From contig ONLL01000010.1 of NCBI GenBank assembly GCA_900318685.1, positions 1 through 64,000 of the forward strand: a DNA stretch of 64,000 bases. Reading direction: 5' to 3'. The notes below the pieces were generated by a model, which was not told the origin of the DNA, did not search any database, and saw only the letters and a list, made by a program, of their open reading frames with translations. Positions 6,356 to 14,334 of the stretch are shown one piece after another; position 1 is the stretch's first letter; each line of letters starts with the position of its first letter. A program made the position numbers and the translations under genes. This DNA is from an uncultured Prevotellaceae bacterium. Its GTDB lineage: Bacteria; Bacteroidota; Bacteroidia; Bacteroidales; Bacteroidaceae.

Positions 6356-8752
6356 ATGAATACAACAGCCATTTTCGCAGTCAACCCCCGCCCGAAGGAC
6401 AGTAAGACGGGAAAGATCATGGGCAAGTACCATCGCGGCTATGCCGAGCCTGCCACGGCCGAGACTGTGCTGGAGATGATCAGCCGCGAGGACGTTAGCC
6501 AGACGGTGACAGCCATCCGCAACGGCCAGGTAGAACTGAAGGATCAGCTGCCCTCGGTGTGCCCCCACTACTCGATGTTCCGCCGCAACCACCGCGCCCA
6601 AGCCGACATCGTGCCCGAGGCGTTCACCTACAAGACCTGCATCGACATCGACGAGCCTCTATTGGTGGAGCAGGCCAAGGAGAAGGCCCTGGAGGTGAAT
6701 GCCGACGAATATTCCGAATGGGAGCATGCAGTACTTTACATCGACTATTCTCCCCGTAAGAAGCTCCACATCTGGGTGCTCATGCCTAAGGGAATGACCA
6801 TCGAGGAGAGTCAGCGAGCCTTCTGTGAAGAGATAGGAGTGCCCTACGATGAAAGCTGCGTCACTCCCGAGCGCTACATCTACATGACCGGTGACGAGGT
6901 CTATCGTTCCGACAACTGGCTCAAGCCCCTCTCCAACAAGGAGATAGAGGAGCGCCGCGAAGCCTTCCTCGCCCGTGGACTCGACATGGACGGCCGTAAG
7001 CTGGAGTCGGGCAGCAAGGCTCAGGCACAAACCATAACTGCCGCCGCCCAGGACTCTCAGAAACCTTGTCTGGAACAGCCTCAGCCGGCCGACGACCGCA
7101 CCCGCTACATTGTGGCCGAATGCCTGAAGGAGGCAGGACTGCAGGTGTGTCATCTCAATACGATAGGAGGCATTCACAACGCCGTGAAGAGCATGCTCTC
7201 CGTAGGTGCCACTCAACTGCTTGGACAAGGTGAGCTGCTGGGCGTGCTGCGCGAACTGATGCCTCAGTACTGGGACGACCCCAACATACTGCAGCTCATA
7301 GCCGATTTCTATCAGAAGTACACCGACACCAGCCAAAAGATGACCCAGTTCCAGCGCCGCGTCTTCGCCGAGAGCCTTCGCCTGGACAGCCATCGTGAGA
7401 CTTCAACCGCCGAGAAAGCAGCAGCGATAGTCATCGACGAGCAGCAGCACAAGGTCGTCTATGGTGACAAGGCCTCACTCTCCGACATCTATTCATCGCC
7501 CGAGCCTCCCATGCTGCCTGAGGTGCTGCCTCGCTTGCCCAAGGCCGTCACAGCGCTCACTCCCGACGAGATGAAGGCCACCGTGGCACAAGGCATGTTC
7601 CCCGCACTAGGTGTCTATCCGAATGGAGCGAAGTACCTCTTCATCGACAATCAGTACCGTGAGCTGCGCATGAACTGCCTCGTCATTGCCGAGACGGGCA
7701 GCGGTAAGGACACCAGCATGAAGCAGCCCCTGAAGCACATCACCAAGCCTATGGTCGATCGCGACAACATCAACCGCAAGCGCCTGCAGGAATTCAACGA
7801 GCAGTACAACTCGAAGTCAGCCAATGCCGACAAGCCCAAGCGCCCTGTCGACCTCATCATACAGCATGTCAGCCCCGACATCACCAGCGCACGACTGTCG
7901 CAATGCATGGCCGACTCGCAGGGAGCATTTCTCTACACACATCTGCATGAGTTTGAGCAGTGGTACGGCATCGAGGGTGTCAGGGGAATAAGCTGCACCT
8001 TCAAGAACCTCAAACTGGCCGATGACGAGGATAACCCCTTCGGACAAGAGCGTGCTGGAGCGCAGAGCGTCAACTATCGCGGTCCGCTGGGACTGAACTG
8101 GAATGCATCGACCACACCCACCAAGGCGCAGTACATGTTCCGCCATGTGCTCATCGACGGACCCATCAGTCGACTCTGCCTGGCCACTACGCCCTACATG
8201 GGACTCGGAGCACCCATACCTGTCTATGGACGATATGACCAGCGCTACGACGAGTCACTCAAAAAGTTCATCGACTGTCTGAAGGCAACAACAGGTGAAA
8301 TCTACTGCAAGCAGGCATGGAAGCTGACAACACAACTCAAGGCAGAGTGCGACCAGTTTGCCCAGCAGACACAGGATGAGGTGTTCGACAACCTCTCGCA
8401 CCGCGCACTAGTGCATGCATTCCGCAAGGCCTGTCTGCTGTACTCAGCCAACGGAAACAAGTGGGAAAAGGCTATTGAGGGATTCTGCCGCTGGAGCCTG
8501 CACTACGACCTCTGGCTCAAGCTCCACTTCTTCGGCGACCTCATACGCAATGCTGGCAGTCAGATACACACATCTCACCGTGGACCTAGCAACCTCCTCG
8601 ACCTGCTTCCTCAAACTTTCAAGTATCAGGATGCCGTCAACGTGCGCATGCAGATTGGAAAGGATGCCGAACATGCTGCCAACATGCTCAGTCAGTGGGT
8701 GCATCGCGGCTACATCATCCGCCTCTCCAACGATACTTTCAAAAAGGCATAG
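6356..8752 (+). CDS. VirE_N/DUF3987-type primase-helicase-like protein
   Basis: About 798 residues from the ATG at 6356. The N-terminal third resembles the BT4734/VirE N-terminal domain, a primase-polymerase-like fold: CIDIDEP, HAVLYIDYSPRKKLHIWVLM, then CVTPERYIYMTG. A linker (about 225-330) leads to a DUF3987-like region whose P-loop-like stretch AETGSGKDTS is near residue 445. HLHEFEQWYG, about 95 residues later, may be an acidic Walker-B-type site. Such proteins are found in Bacteroidales mobile and accessory islands and are thought to be replication proteins. The stop is 12 nt before repeat copy C. Family assignment is good; biochemical activity is not shown. Confidence 0.78.
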   Translation: MNTTAIFAVNPRPKDSKTGKIMGKYHRGYAEPATAETVLEMISREDVSQTVTAIRNGQVELKDQLPSVCPHYSMFRRNHRAQADIVPEAFTYKTCIDIDEPLLVEQAKEKALEVNADEYSEWEHAVLYIDYSPRKKLHIWVLMPKGMTIEESQRAFCEEIGVPYDESCVTPERYIYMTGDEVYRSDNWLKPLSNKEIEERREAFLARGLDMDGRKLESGSKAQAQTITAAAQDSQKPCLEQPQPADDRTRYIVAECLKEAGLQVCHLNTIGGIHNAVKSMLSVGATQLLGQGELLGVLRELMPQYWDDPNILQLIADFYQKYTDTSQKMTQFQRRVFAESLRLDSHRETSTAEKAAAIVIDEQQHKVVYGDKASLSDIYSSPEPPMLPEVLPRLPKAVTALTPDEMKATVAQGMFPALGVYPNGAKYLFIDNQYRELRMNCLVIAETGSGKDTSMKQPLKHITKPMVDRDNINRKRLQEFNEQYNSKSANADKPKRPVDLIIQHVSPDITSARLSQCMADSQGAFLYTHLHEFEQWYGIEGVRGISCTFKNLKLADDEDNPFGQERAGAQSVNYRGPLGLNWNASTTPTKAQYMFRHVLIDGPISRLCLATTPYMGLGAPIPVYGRYDQRYDESLKKFIDCLKATTGEIYCKQAWKLTTQLKAECDQFAQQTQDEVFDNLSHRALVHAFRKACLLYSANGNKWEKAIEGFCRWSLHYDLWLKLHFFGDLIRNAGSQIHTSHRGPSNLLDLLPQTFKYQDAVNVRMQIGKDAEHAANMLSQWVHRGYIIRLSNDTFKKA

Positions 8753-8764
8753 GTCTGTTAAAAG

Positions 8765-8793
8765 TGACAGATGACAGATGACAGTTTTATTTT
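8765..8793 (+). repeat. 29-bp (ATGACAG)x3 repeat, copy C
   Basis: Begins TGACAG and then carries two further ATGACAG units and TTTTATTT, matching copy A except at its first base. It lies just past the primase-like stop codon and forms an inverted pair with copy B, 3.6 kb apart. Confidence 0.9.
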
Positions 8794-8799
8794 GGCATA

Positions 8800-8841
8800 T
8801 AAAAACGGGCAAGGTCTCCGAGCGTGGGGGCCTTGCCTGTT
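8800..8841 (-). terminator. terminator for the beta-helix lipoprotein gene
   Basis: Arms 8804-8814 and 8831-8841 form an 11-bp stem with one G-U pair. On the minus strand it is followed directly by TTTTT. It may also slow plus-strand transcription coming from the primase-like gene. Confidence 0.75.
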
Positions 8842-8871
8842 TGATTGATTGAATGGTGAGGTTCGCTGAGG

Positions 8872-9876
8872 CTACTCCTCATAGTCCTCCTCTACATCAG
8901 CGTAGTTATCGGAATCACGGTAGTCCATGTTGACATCACAGTTGGAGAAGCGGACATTGTCTGCGTCGTCTCCATTGTGATGCTCTATGGAGCTGTTCTT
9001 CACGCGAATCTCACTCCAGCAGCGGAAGAGCTGGCCATGGTTGTCCTCGAAGGTGCAGTGGTCGAAGATGATATCCTTGCAGTACTCTCCTACGCTGACG
9101 CCACTCATGTTGTCGTAGATCTTGCAGCCCTTTACCGTGACATCATCGGTGGAGTAGATATAGATGCCACAGTCGCTGCATCCGTAGAACTCTGAGTTAC
9201 GCAGGAGCAGGTTCTCTGAGTGGTCTGCCTGGAGGCCGTTGACTCCACATCCATAGAGGCTGCACTTGTCGACGATGATGTTGGAGGAGCCCTCTGCATA
9301 GACCACATCTCCTGAGCAGTCGCCTGCATCGGTGTGGCCCATAGTGAGGTTGCAGAGGACTACGTTGCTGCAGTCCTTGAGGTAGATTACCTCTGCATAG
9401 CGCGGTGTGACCTCGAGGTGTGCCCCTTCTTCGGCTGTGCCCTCTATGAAGAGGTTCTTGAGGCCTACGAGGATGAGGCTCTTGCCGTCGTACTCATCAT
9501 TATAATACACTCCCTTCTGGCTGTAGCTGCGGTCGTACTCAAAGAGCTCTCCCTCGTCTACCAGCTCATCAATGGCTTCTGTGAGCTCCAGGGTCTCGAC
9601 ATGTGGGATGATGATGTGGCGGTTGCTCTTGAGGGCCTTGATAAACTCCTTGGCAGTCTTGACGGTGACTTCCTTGGGTTCTTCTGTCTTGAAGTAGTTA
9701 CGATAGTTGCCGAAGAAGGAGTCATCGTCTGGGTCCATCATTTCTTCTTCTTCGTCAGCTGTGGCTGAGGCTTCTTTCTCTGTCTTGCCGCCTTTGCATG
9801 CTGTCAGTGCCAGTACTGCAATGAGCAGGAAGGCAGCTACGGTGGTGCATGTGGTGAGGAATCTTTTCTTGTTCAT
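8872..9876 (-). CDS. beta-helix lipoprotein
   Basis: A 334-residue protein with a lipoprotein signal (lipobox LTAC, Cys27). A very acidic linker (about 35-55) follows. Residues about 130-310 form a right-handed parallel beta-helix of the NosD/pectate-lyase type, with repeated short turns of the kind NIIVDKCSLYGCGVNGLQ, LLLRNSEFYGCSDCGIYI and VTVKGCKIYDNMSGVSV. The end is again acidic. It should be a surface or periplasmic protein. The fold is typical of polysaccharide-binding or -cleaving proteins, but I see no catalytic signature. Its own promoter and terminator make it monocistronic. Confidence 0.8.
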   Translation of the reverse strand: MNKKRFLTTCTTVAAFLLIAVLALTACKGGKTEKEASATADEEEEMMDPDDDSFFGNYRNYFKTEEPKEVTVKTAKEFIKALKSNRHIIIPHVETLELTEAIDELVDEGELFEYDRSYSQKGVYYNDEYDGKSLILVGLKNLFIEGTAEEGAHLEVTPRYAEVIYLKDCSNVVLCNLTMGHTDAGDCSGDVVYAEGSSNIIVDKCSLYGCGVNGLQADHSENLLLRNSEFYGCSDCGIYIYSTDDVTVKGCKIYDNMSGVSVGEYCKDIIFDHCTFEDNHGQLFRCWSEIRVKNSSIEHHNGDDADNVRFSNCDVNMDYRDSDNYADVEEDYEE

Positions 9877-9917
9877 TGTCGTTTAGGGTTTTTTAGGTGA
9901 TTAATACTTTCTGAGGG

Positions 9918-9949
9918 CAAAGGTAGCGATTTTGAGTGAGACTGCCAAA
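9918..9949 (-). promoter_or_regulatory. promoter for the beta-helix lipoprotein
   Basis: Minus strand: TTTG (9949-9946), 20 nt, TACCTTTG (9925-9918). It lies directly beside the DnaA-box cluster. Confidence 0.7.
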
Positions 9950-9965
9950 GATTTGTGCACTTTTT

Positions 9966-10194
9966 TGTGGATAACTGTGTGGATAACTTGTGGAAAACGG
10001 TGTGGAAAACCACAGCGGGGTGGTCTGTGTGTGGAAAAAAGAGAGGTTATTACGCCTTCTGGATGAAGTTTTCCACAAAAATATGCGGGAAATTTTTATA
10101 AACTTTGTATCTTTGCACCGAAAAAGGAAATTGTGGATAAGTGTCGTTGTGGGCTTATTATCAGCGAGTAATAATTCACAGGTGGTGTGGATAA
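9966..10194. other. DnaA-box cluster, candidate replication origin
   Basis: Four exact TGTGGATAA boxes (9966-9974, 9978-9986, 10132-10140, 10186-10194). Three TGTGGAAAA boxes with one mismatch lie at 9989-9997, 10001-10009 and 10030-10038, and one inverted TTTTCCACA at 10069-10077. The first four boxes are spaced 11-12 bp, about one helical turn, on the same face. An AT-rich stretch (10078-10110) lies between the two groups. This is what a bacterial DnaA-dependent origin looks like. No gene is seen from 9877 to 10319. Confidence 0.6.
10108..10115 (+). promoter_or_regulatory. -7 box upstream of nadA
   Basis: TATCTTTG, followed by a leader of about 200 nt that contains two of the DnaA boxes and a 13-A run (10295-10307) just before the start codon. 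No clear -33 box. Confidence 0.5.
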
Positions 10195-10319
10195 CGCTGA
10201 TGCCACGGCGGAATAACTTTCTGGGCAAGAAAAAGGGCCTCGAGTTTTCAACATATTCACGCCACATCATCCTTATCATTCTATTTTTAAAAAGAAAAAA
10301 AAAAAAAGAATATAATAAT

Positions 10320-11300
10320 ATGGTGTTGAAAAAAGAGTGGATAGAGCAGGGATACATCGATGAGCCGGTGGACCTGCAGGCAGAGATTCGTCGTCTGTGT
10401 GAGGAGAAGAATGCCATTGTGCTGGCTCACTACTATACTACTGGCGACATTCAGGAGGTGGCTGACTTCATAGGTGACTCGCTGGCCCTGGCACGCAAGG
10501 CTGCCCAGACTGACGCGAAGATCATCGTGATGGCTGGTGTGCACTTCATGGCTGAGACTTGCAAGCTGCTCTCGCCTGAGAAGCTGGTGCTGTGTCCTGA
10601 CCTGAATGCAGGTTGCTCGCTGGCTGACTCGTGCAAGGCTGAGGACCTGAGGAAGTATAAGGAGGAGCATCCGGGCTACAAGGTGGTGAGCTATGTGAAC
10701 ACTACTGCTGCCGTGAAGGCTCTGACGGATGTGGTGGTGACCAGCGGCAATGCCAAGCAGATCGTGGACACGTTCCCTCAGGATGAGAAGATCATCTTCG
10801 GTCCTGACTATAACCTGGGATCATATATCAATGCTGTGACAGGCCGCCAGATGCTGCTGTGGCAGGGTGGATGTCATGTGCATGAGCGCTTCTCGTTGGA
10901 GGCCATCGTGAAGCTTAGGCAGGAGCATCCTGGAGCCCTGGTGCTGGCTCATCCTGAGTGTAAGGGTCCGGTGCTGAAGGTGGCTGATGTGGTGGGGTCA
11001 ACGGCCGTGCTGCTGAAGCATGTGGTGGAGCATCCTGAGCATGAGTATATCGTGGCTACTGAGGCAGGCATCCTGCATGAGATGCATCGTCAGTGTCCTC
11101 AGACGGTGCTCTATGCCGTGCCTCCTGAAGTGTCGGAGGGCTCTGTGGGCTGTCACTGCAACGAGTGTCAGTATATGAAGATGAACACGCTGCTGAAGAT
11201 CTACAACTGTCTGAAGTATGAGTGGCCCAGCGTGGAGGTGGATCCTGAGATTGCCAAGGATGCGGTGAAGCCGATTGAGAGGATGTTGGGGCTGTCATAG
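10320..11300 (+). CDS. nadA: quinolinate synthase NadA
   Basis: A 326-residue protein that condenses iminoaspartate with dihydroxyacetone phosphate to quinolinate in NAD synthesis, using a [4Fe-4S] cluster. Family motifs are clear: AHYYTTGDIQEVADFIGDSL near 36-55, MAGVHFMAETCKLLSP near 71-86, and likely cluster cysteines C99 (LNAGCS), C214 (HPECKGP) and one of C278/C280/C283 (VGCHCNEC). The frame stays open further upstream, but family homology begins right after the ATG at 10320, so that start is chosen. nadB and nadC are not in the window. Confidence 0.96.
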   Translation: MVLKKEWIEQGYIDEPVDLQAEIRRLCEEKNAIVLAHYYTTGDIQEVADFIGDSLALARKAAQTDAKIIVMAGVHFMAETCKLLSPEKLVLCPDLNAGCSLADSCKAEDLRKYKEEHPGYKVVSYVNTTAAVKALTDVVVTSGNAKQIVDTFPQDEKIIFGPDYNLGSYINAVTGRQMLLWQGGCHVHERFSLEAIVKLRQEHPGALVLAHPECKGPVLKVADVVGSTAVLLKHVVEHPEHEYIVATEAGILHEMHRQCPQTVLYAVPPEVSEGSVGCHCNECQYMKMNTLLKIYNCLKYEWPSVEVDPEIAKDAVKPIERMLGLS

Positions 11301-11362
11301 AGAGGATGTTGGGGCTTTGACAAAGCCCCAAACTAAACCTTAAAACCTCAAACCCACCCCTT

Positions 11363-11381
11363 CCCCTCCCGAGGGGAGGGG
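11363..11381 (+). terminator. GC-rich palindrome downstream of nadA
   Basis: CCCCTCCC-GAG-GGGAGGGG is a perfect 8-bp stem with a 3-nt loop, followed by GGATTTT. It is probably the nadA terminator, though the T run is short. The same arms recur at 54972-54990. Confidence 0.5.
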
Positions 11382-11435
11382 GGATTTTGAATGATTTTTA
11401 TTGATTTTTAGGTTTTTCCATCCACCATTCCCCCT

Positions 11436-12632
11436 CTAGTTGGAGGGGGCTAGGGGGAGGCTCTTTTTACCTGCTTCTACTCTTATGCCCTTTGTGGCTT
11501 TATTTATGCGGCGGCCTTGGAGGTCGTAGATGGGTTTGGATGTTGGGGTGGGAGTGGTGAGCTCGGTGATGCCTACCAGGACCTTGGGCTCCAGCATCTC
11601 GTTGATGAAGTAGTTGATGTTGGCCTGGCTGACGTAGAGACGGTTGGTGAAGTAGTACTTGAACTTGTCCTGCAGGGTCTCGCCGTTGAGGGAGTTGATG
11701 TACTCATAGGCGAAATCTACGTTGTTCTTTGTGCGCAGCTTGTAGAAGGAGGTGAGCTCATAGTCCTTCATCATGTTCTCGTAGGACACACCCAGGAGGC
11801 CCTCCAGTAGCCATGCCAGGAGACCTGTGCGGTCAGCTCCAGAGATGCAGTGCTGATAGACTGGACGACCCTCCTGCAGACACTTCACGATGAACTCAAA
11901 CTCCTTCCTGTAGCGCTGTGTCCAGCTGTAGCCTGTGAGGTGCGAACGGTCACAGCATCCACTGTTGTTGGTGAAGAGATAGGTGTTGTCGTCGGCAGTG
12001 AATCCAAAGGCTGAAATGCCTGCACCGTCATTCTCACTGGCCTCACGCAGGTCTATCTCTGCCTCTATGCCCAGCTGCCGGAGAGTGGCAAGGTCCTCCT
12101 CTGAGGTGTGAATGCTGCCGTTGAGCTCAGCACCACGGTATATCTTGCCATACTTGATGACATTGCCGTCCTCAGTCTCCCATCCTCCCATGTCGCGTAT
12201 GTTGAATGCTGTGGGCACATAGATCATGCGTACCCTGCCTGTGGTCTTGATCTCTCCCTGCATGAGCACCTTGCCGTCAGCCTCCATCTTATAGAAGTAG
12301 ACGCGCTCTGGTATGAGGTTGTAGATCCTGACCACTCCCTCGCTGACAGGAGTCTCCTGGGTGATGCAGTCAGAGAAGTCGATCATCTCACTGTAGGTGA
12401 CTGTGACCTTCTGGGCAGTGGTCTCTGGGATGGGCAGCTCAGCAGGTCGTGGCATGTCCAGCCGCACTCCATCCTGGAGGTATTGTGCCACCTGGCTCTC
12501 TGTGCTGTAGGCATACGACACCTCATCGAGGTAGTCCATCACTGCGTCGTTCTCCAGATTGACATAGAGTGTCTGTGCCATTGATGCCCTGACCACGAGG
12601 CACATCCCTATTGCTATCAGCGTTCGTTTCAT
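11436..12632 (-). CDS. secreted tyrosine-protein phosphatase
   Basis: A 398-residue protein with a signal peptide (about 1-19). An N-terminal sandwich-like part (20-130) precedes a PTP-like phosphatase domain (about 135-330) of the Y_phosphatase3 type. It has FNIRDMGGW, GKIYRGAEL and the P-loop HCISGADRTG, the HCxxGxDRTG signature of protein-tyrosine and lipid phosphatases. The C terminus (IYDLQGRRI, then KGIRVEAGKK) resembles the sorting tail of type IX-secreted proteins. It is the last gene of the minus-strand run, 40 nt after cotH, and a G/C-rich hairpin overlaps its stop codon. Confidence 0.88.
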   Translation of the reverse strand: MKRTLIAIGMCLVVRASMAQTLYVNLENDAVMDYLDEVSYAYSTESQVAQYLQDGVRLDMPRPAELPIPETTAQKVTVTYSEMIDFSDCITQETPVSEGVVRIYNLIPERVYFYKMEADGKVLMQGEIKTTGRVRMIYVPTAFNIRDMGGWETEDGNVIKYGKIYRGAELNGSIHTSEEDLATLRQLGIEAEIDLREASENDGAGISAFGFTADDNTYLFTNNSGCCDRSHLTGYSWTQRYRKEFEFIVKCLQEGRPVYQHCISGADRTGLLAWLLEGLLGVSYENMMKDYELTSFYKLRTKNNVDFAYEYINSLNGETLQDKFKYYFTNRLYVSQANINYFINEMLEPKVLVGITELTTPTPTSKPIYDLQGRRINKATKGIRVEAGKKSLPLAPSN

Positions 12633-12672
12633 GTTTGCTATGTTTTAATATTTACGTTCTTTTGGGAGGGGG

Positions 12673-14334
12673 CTAGTGGAAGGCTACTTTCTTCCCATTA
12701 ACAATATATATTCCCTTAGACATACTGGCGGGAGAGACCCGTCGGCCTGTGAGGTCATAGATGATTTCATCAGCACGCACAGGAGACTCCACAAGGGGAG
12801 TGATGGCCTCAGGAATGACCTGCTCGGAGAGAGGGAATCCCTCACGGTCAAGGTCACGCAGATGACGTGTGAGCCAGCTCTTGATGTAGCTGATCTCATA
12901 GTCGAAGCTCATCAGCTCACCATTGATATCACTGTCGCCACTCCAGCGTGTGGTCTCACGCTTGGCAGCCCCACTGCGTGTGATGAGGTCATAGTAGTAT
13001 TCATATCGACGCTGCAGGCTGTCAGTGGCCAGTATGCCCTTGCGCAGCTCAGCATAGCGTGTGTTGAGCTTGTCCACAAAGTTGTCCACATCCAGCTGTA
13101 TGAGCCGCTTGGTGAGTCCGAAGGTCATGTCGAAGAGGAAGTGGGGTGATATGAAGTCAGGATTGAACTGTGAAGCCCATCGCTGTCCCACAGTGCAGTC
13201 GAGGTCCCATGCTGCCAAGGTGAGCTTCTTGTCGACAGTCTTGTCGTATACAGCCCAGTAGATGTTCTTTCCGTAGTTGTCAATGGCGTTGAGGGCACTT
13301 CCAAAGATGCAATAGTCTACCAACACAGGTATGTCGAAGTACTCTGCCACATGGTCACGGAAGTCCTGCTCGCTGCTCATCACCACAAAGTCGATGGCAT
13401 TGTAGAGGGTGGTCCAGTCGGTGGTGTCACTGTCAGCGAGGTCAGGGTATTTCACTTCGAAGTGGTCCCACTGCTCAGAGAGGTTGTTGGTGGGCACATA
13501 GAGGGTGTCGTACATCAGTGGATAGCCCCATCCCTTGGCCTTGTAGAGGCATCCGCGTATGTTGCCCTCAGCATCGATCTTCTTGACCTTCATCTGCTTG
13601 CGGTCCATGTTCTCTGAGAAGTTGTATATGCCCATGTACTCATCGTTAAGAAACACCTCTACCACCCTGCCGCTGATGGCTGAGCGAGCCTTGGGCTCCT
13701 GCTGGGCATAGTAGAGGGGAGGGGCCATGTCGCTCCAGATGTCCATAGCCACGCGGTTTCTGAGTCTGAAGACATCAGGCTGTCCTGCATCGAGTATCCA
13801 GTTGTTGTCGTTCCTCATGCCCAGCAGCTTTCGGTCTTCCTTGAGCTTGATCTTGTAGTTGCGCTTATGCTTGTCGGGAGTGTTGGTGGTGCTTCCACGC
13901 CATTTGATAGATGCCTGCAAGGTGTCGGCATAGGCTTTGTCGGGCTCATAGAGCAGCATGGTGCCATTCTGATAGTCATAGCCGAAGCTGCCGTTGAGCT
14001 GGATGATGGGGAGGAAGGTGAACTTGATGAATCGGCTGTCAGCCAGTCCATTGTTCTGTATGAAGGTGACAGTGAAGTAATTGTTCGATGAGATATTCTG
14101 GAAGGTGAAGCTGTTGTTCTCCACATTTCTGCCGTTGATGATGATCTGTCGGCAGTTGTCATCCTTGCTCACTGCCAGGGTGATGTCCTGGTTGAAATTG
14201 CTTTCAGGCACAGTGATGAGATAGGTGCTAGTCAGCCTGTCGTAGGATGCCTGGCGTCCTCCTATCATCAGTTGTGCCTGTACGGCCGTGATCCATACAA
14301 GCATCAGGAGCGTGGTGACTATCTTCTTCTCCAT
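12673..14334 (-). CDS. secreted CotH-kinase family protein
   Basis: About 553 residues starting at MEKKIVTTLLMLVW. An in-frame ATG 45 nt further upstream would spoil the signal peptide. The CotH family is an atypical protein kinase. Characteristic stretches are IKWRGSTTN, KRNYKIKLKEDRKLLGMR, NNWILDAG, FLNDEYMGIYNFSENMDRKQM and the LAAWDLDCTVGQ catalytic segment. The C terminus (IIYDLTGRRV, KGIYIVNGKKVAFH) has the secreted-protein tail also seen in the phosphatase gene downstream. It overlaps the upstream acyltransferase gene by 16 nt, so translation is probably coupled. Confidence 0.85.
   Translation of the reverse strand: MEKKIVTTLLMLVWITAVQAQLMIGGRQASYDRLTSTYLITVPESNFNQDITLAVSKDDNCRQIIINGRNVENNSFTFQNISSNNYFTVTFIQNNGLADSRFIKFTFLPIIQLNGSFGYDYQNGTMLLYEPDKAYADTLQASIKWRGSTTNTPDKHKRNYKIKLKEDRKLLGMRNDNNWILDAGQPDVFRLRNRVAMDIWSDMAPPLYYAQQEPKARSAISGRVVEVFLNDEYMGIYNFSENMDRKQMKVKKIDAEGNIRGCLYKAKGWGYPLMYDTLYVPTNNLSEQWDHFEVKYPDLADSDTTDWTTLYNAIDFVVMSSEQDFRDHVAEYFDIPVLVDYCIFGSALNAIDNYGKNIYWAVYDKTVDKKLTLAAWDLDCTVGQRWASQFNPDFISPHFLFDMTFGLTKRLIQLDVDNFVDKLNTRYAELRKGILATDSLQRRYEYYYDLITRSGAAKRETTRWSGDSDINGELMSFDYEISYIKSWLTRHLRDLDREGFPLSEQVIPEAITPLVESPVRADEIIYDLTGRRVSPASMSKGIYIVNGKKVAFH

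Noticed and set aside
9990-10319. 110-codon upstream extension of the nadA frame
   Set aside because: NadA homology begins at the ATG at 10320; the extension crosses the promoter box and DnaA repeats.
9893-10417. Minus-strand open frame of 174 codons over the DnaA-box region
   Set aside because: Low-complexity Phe/Ser/Arg-rich product, covers the DnaA boxes and the nadA start on the other strand, no homology I recognise.
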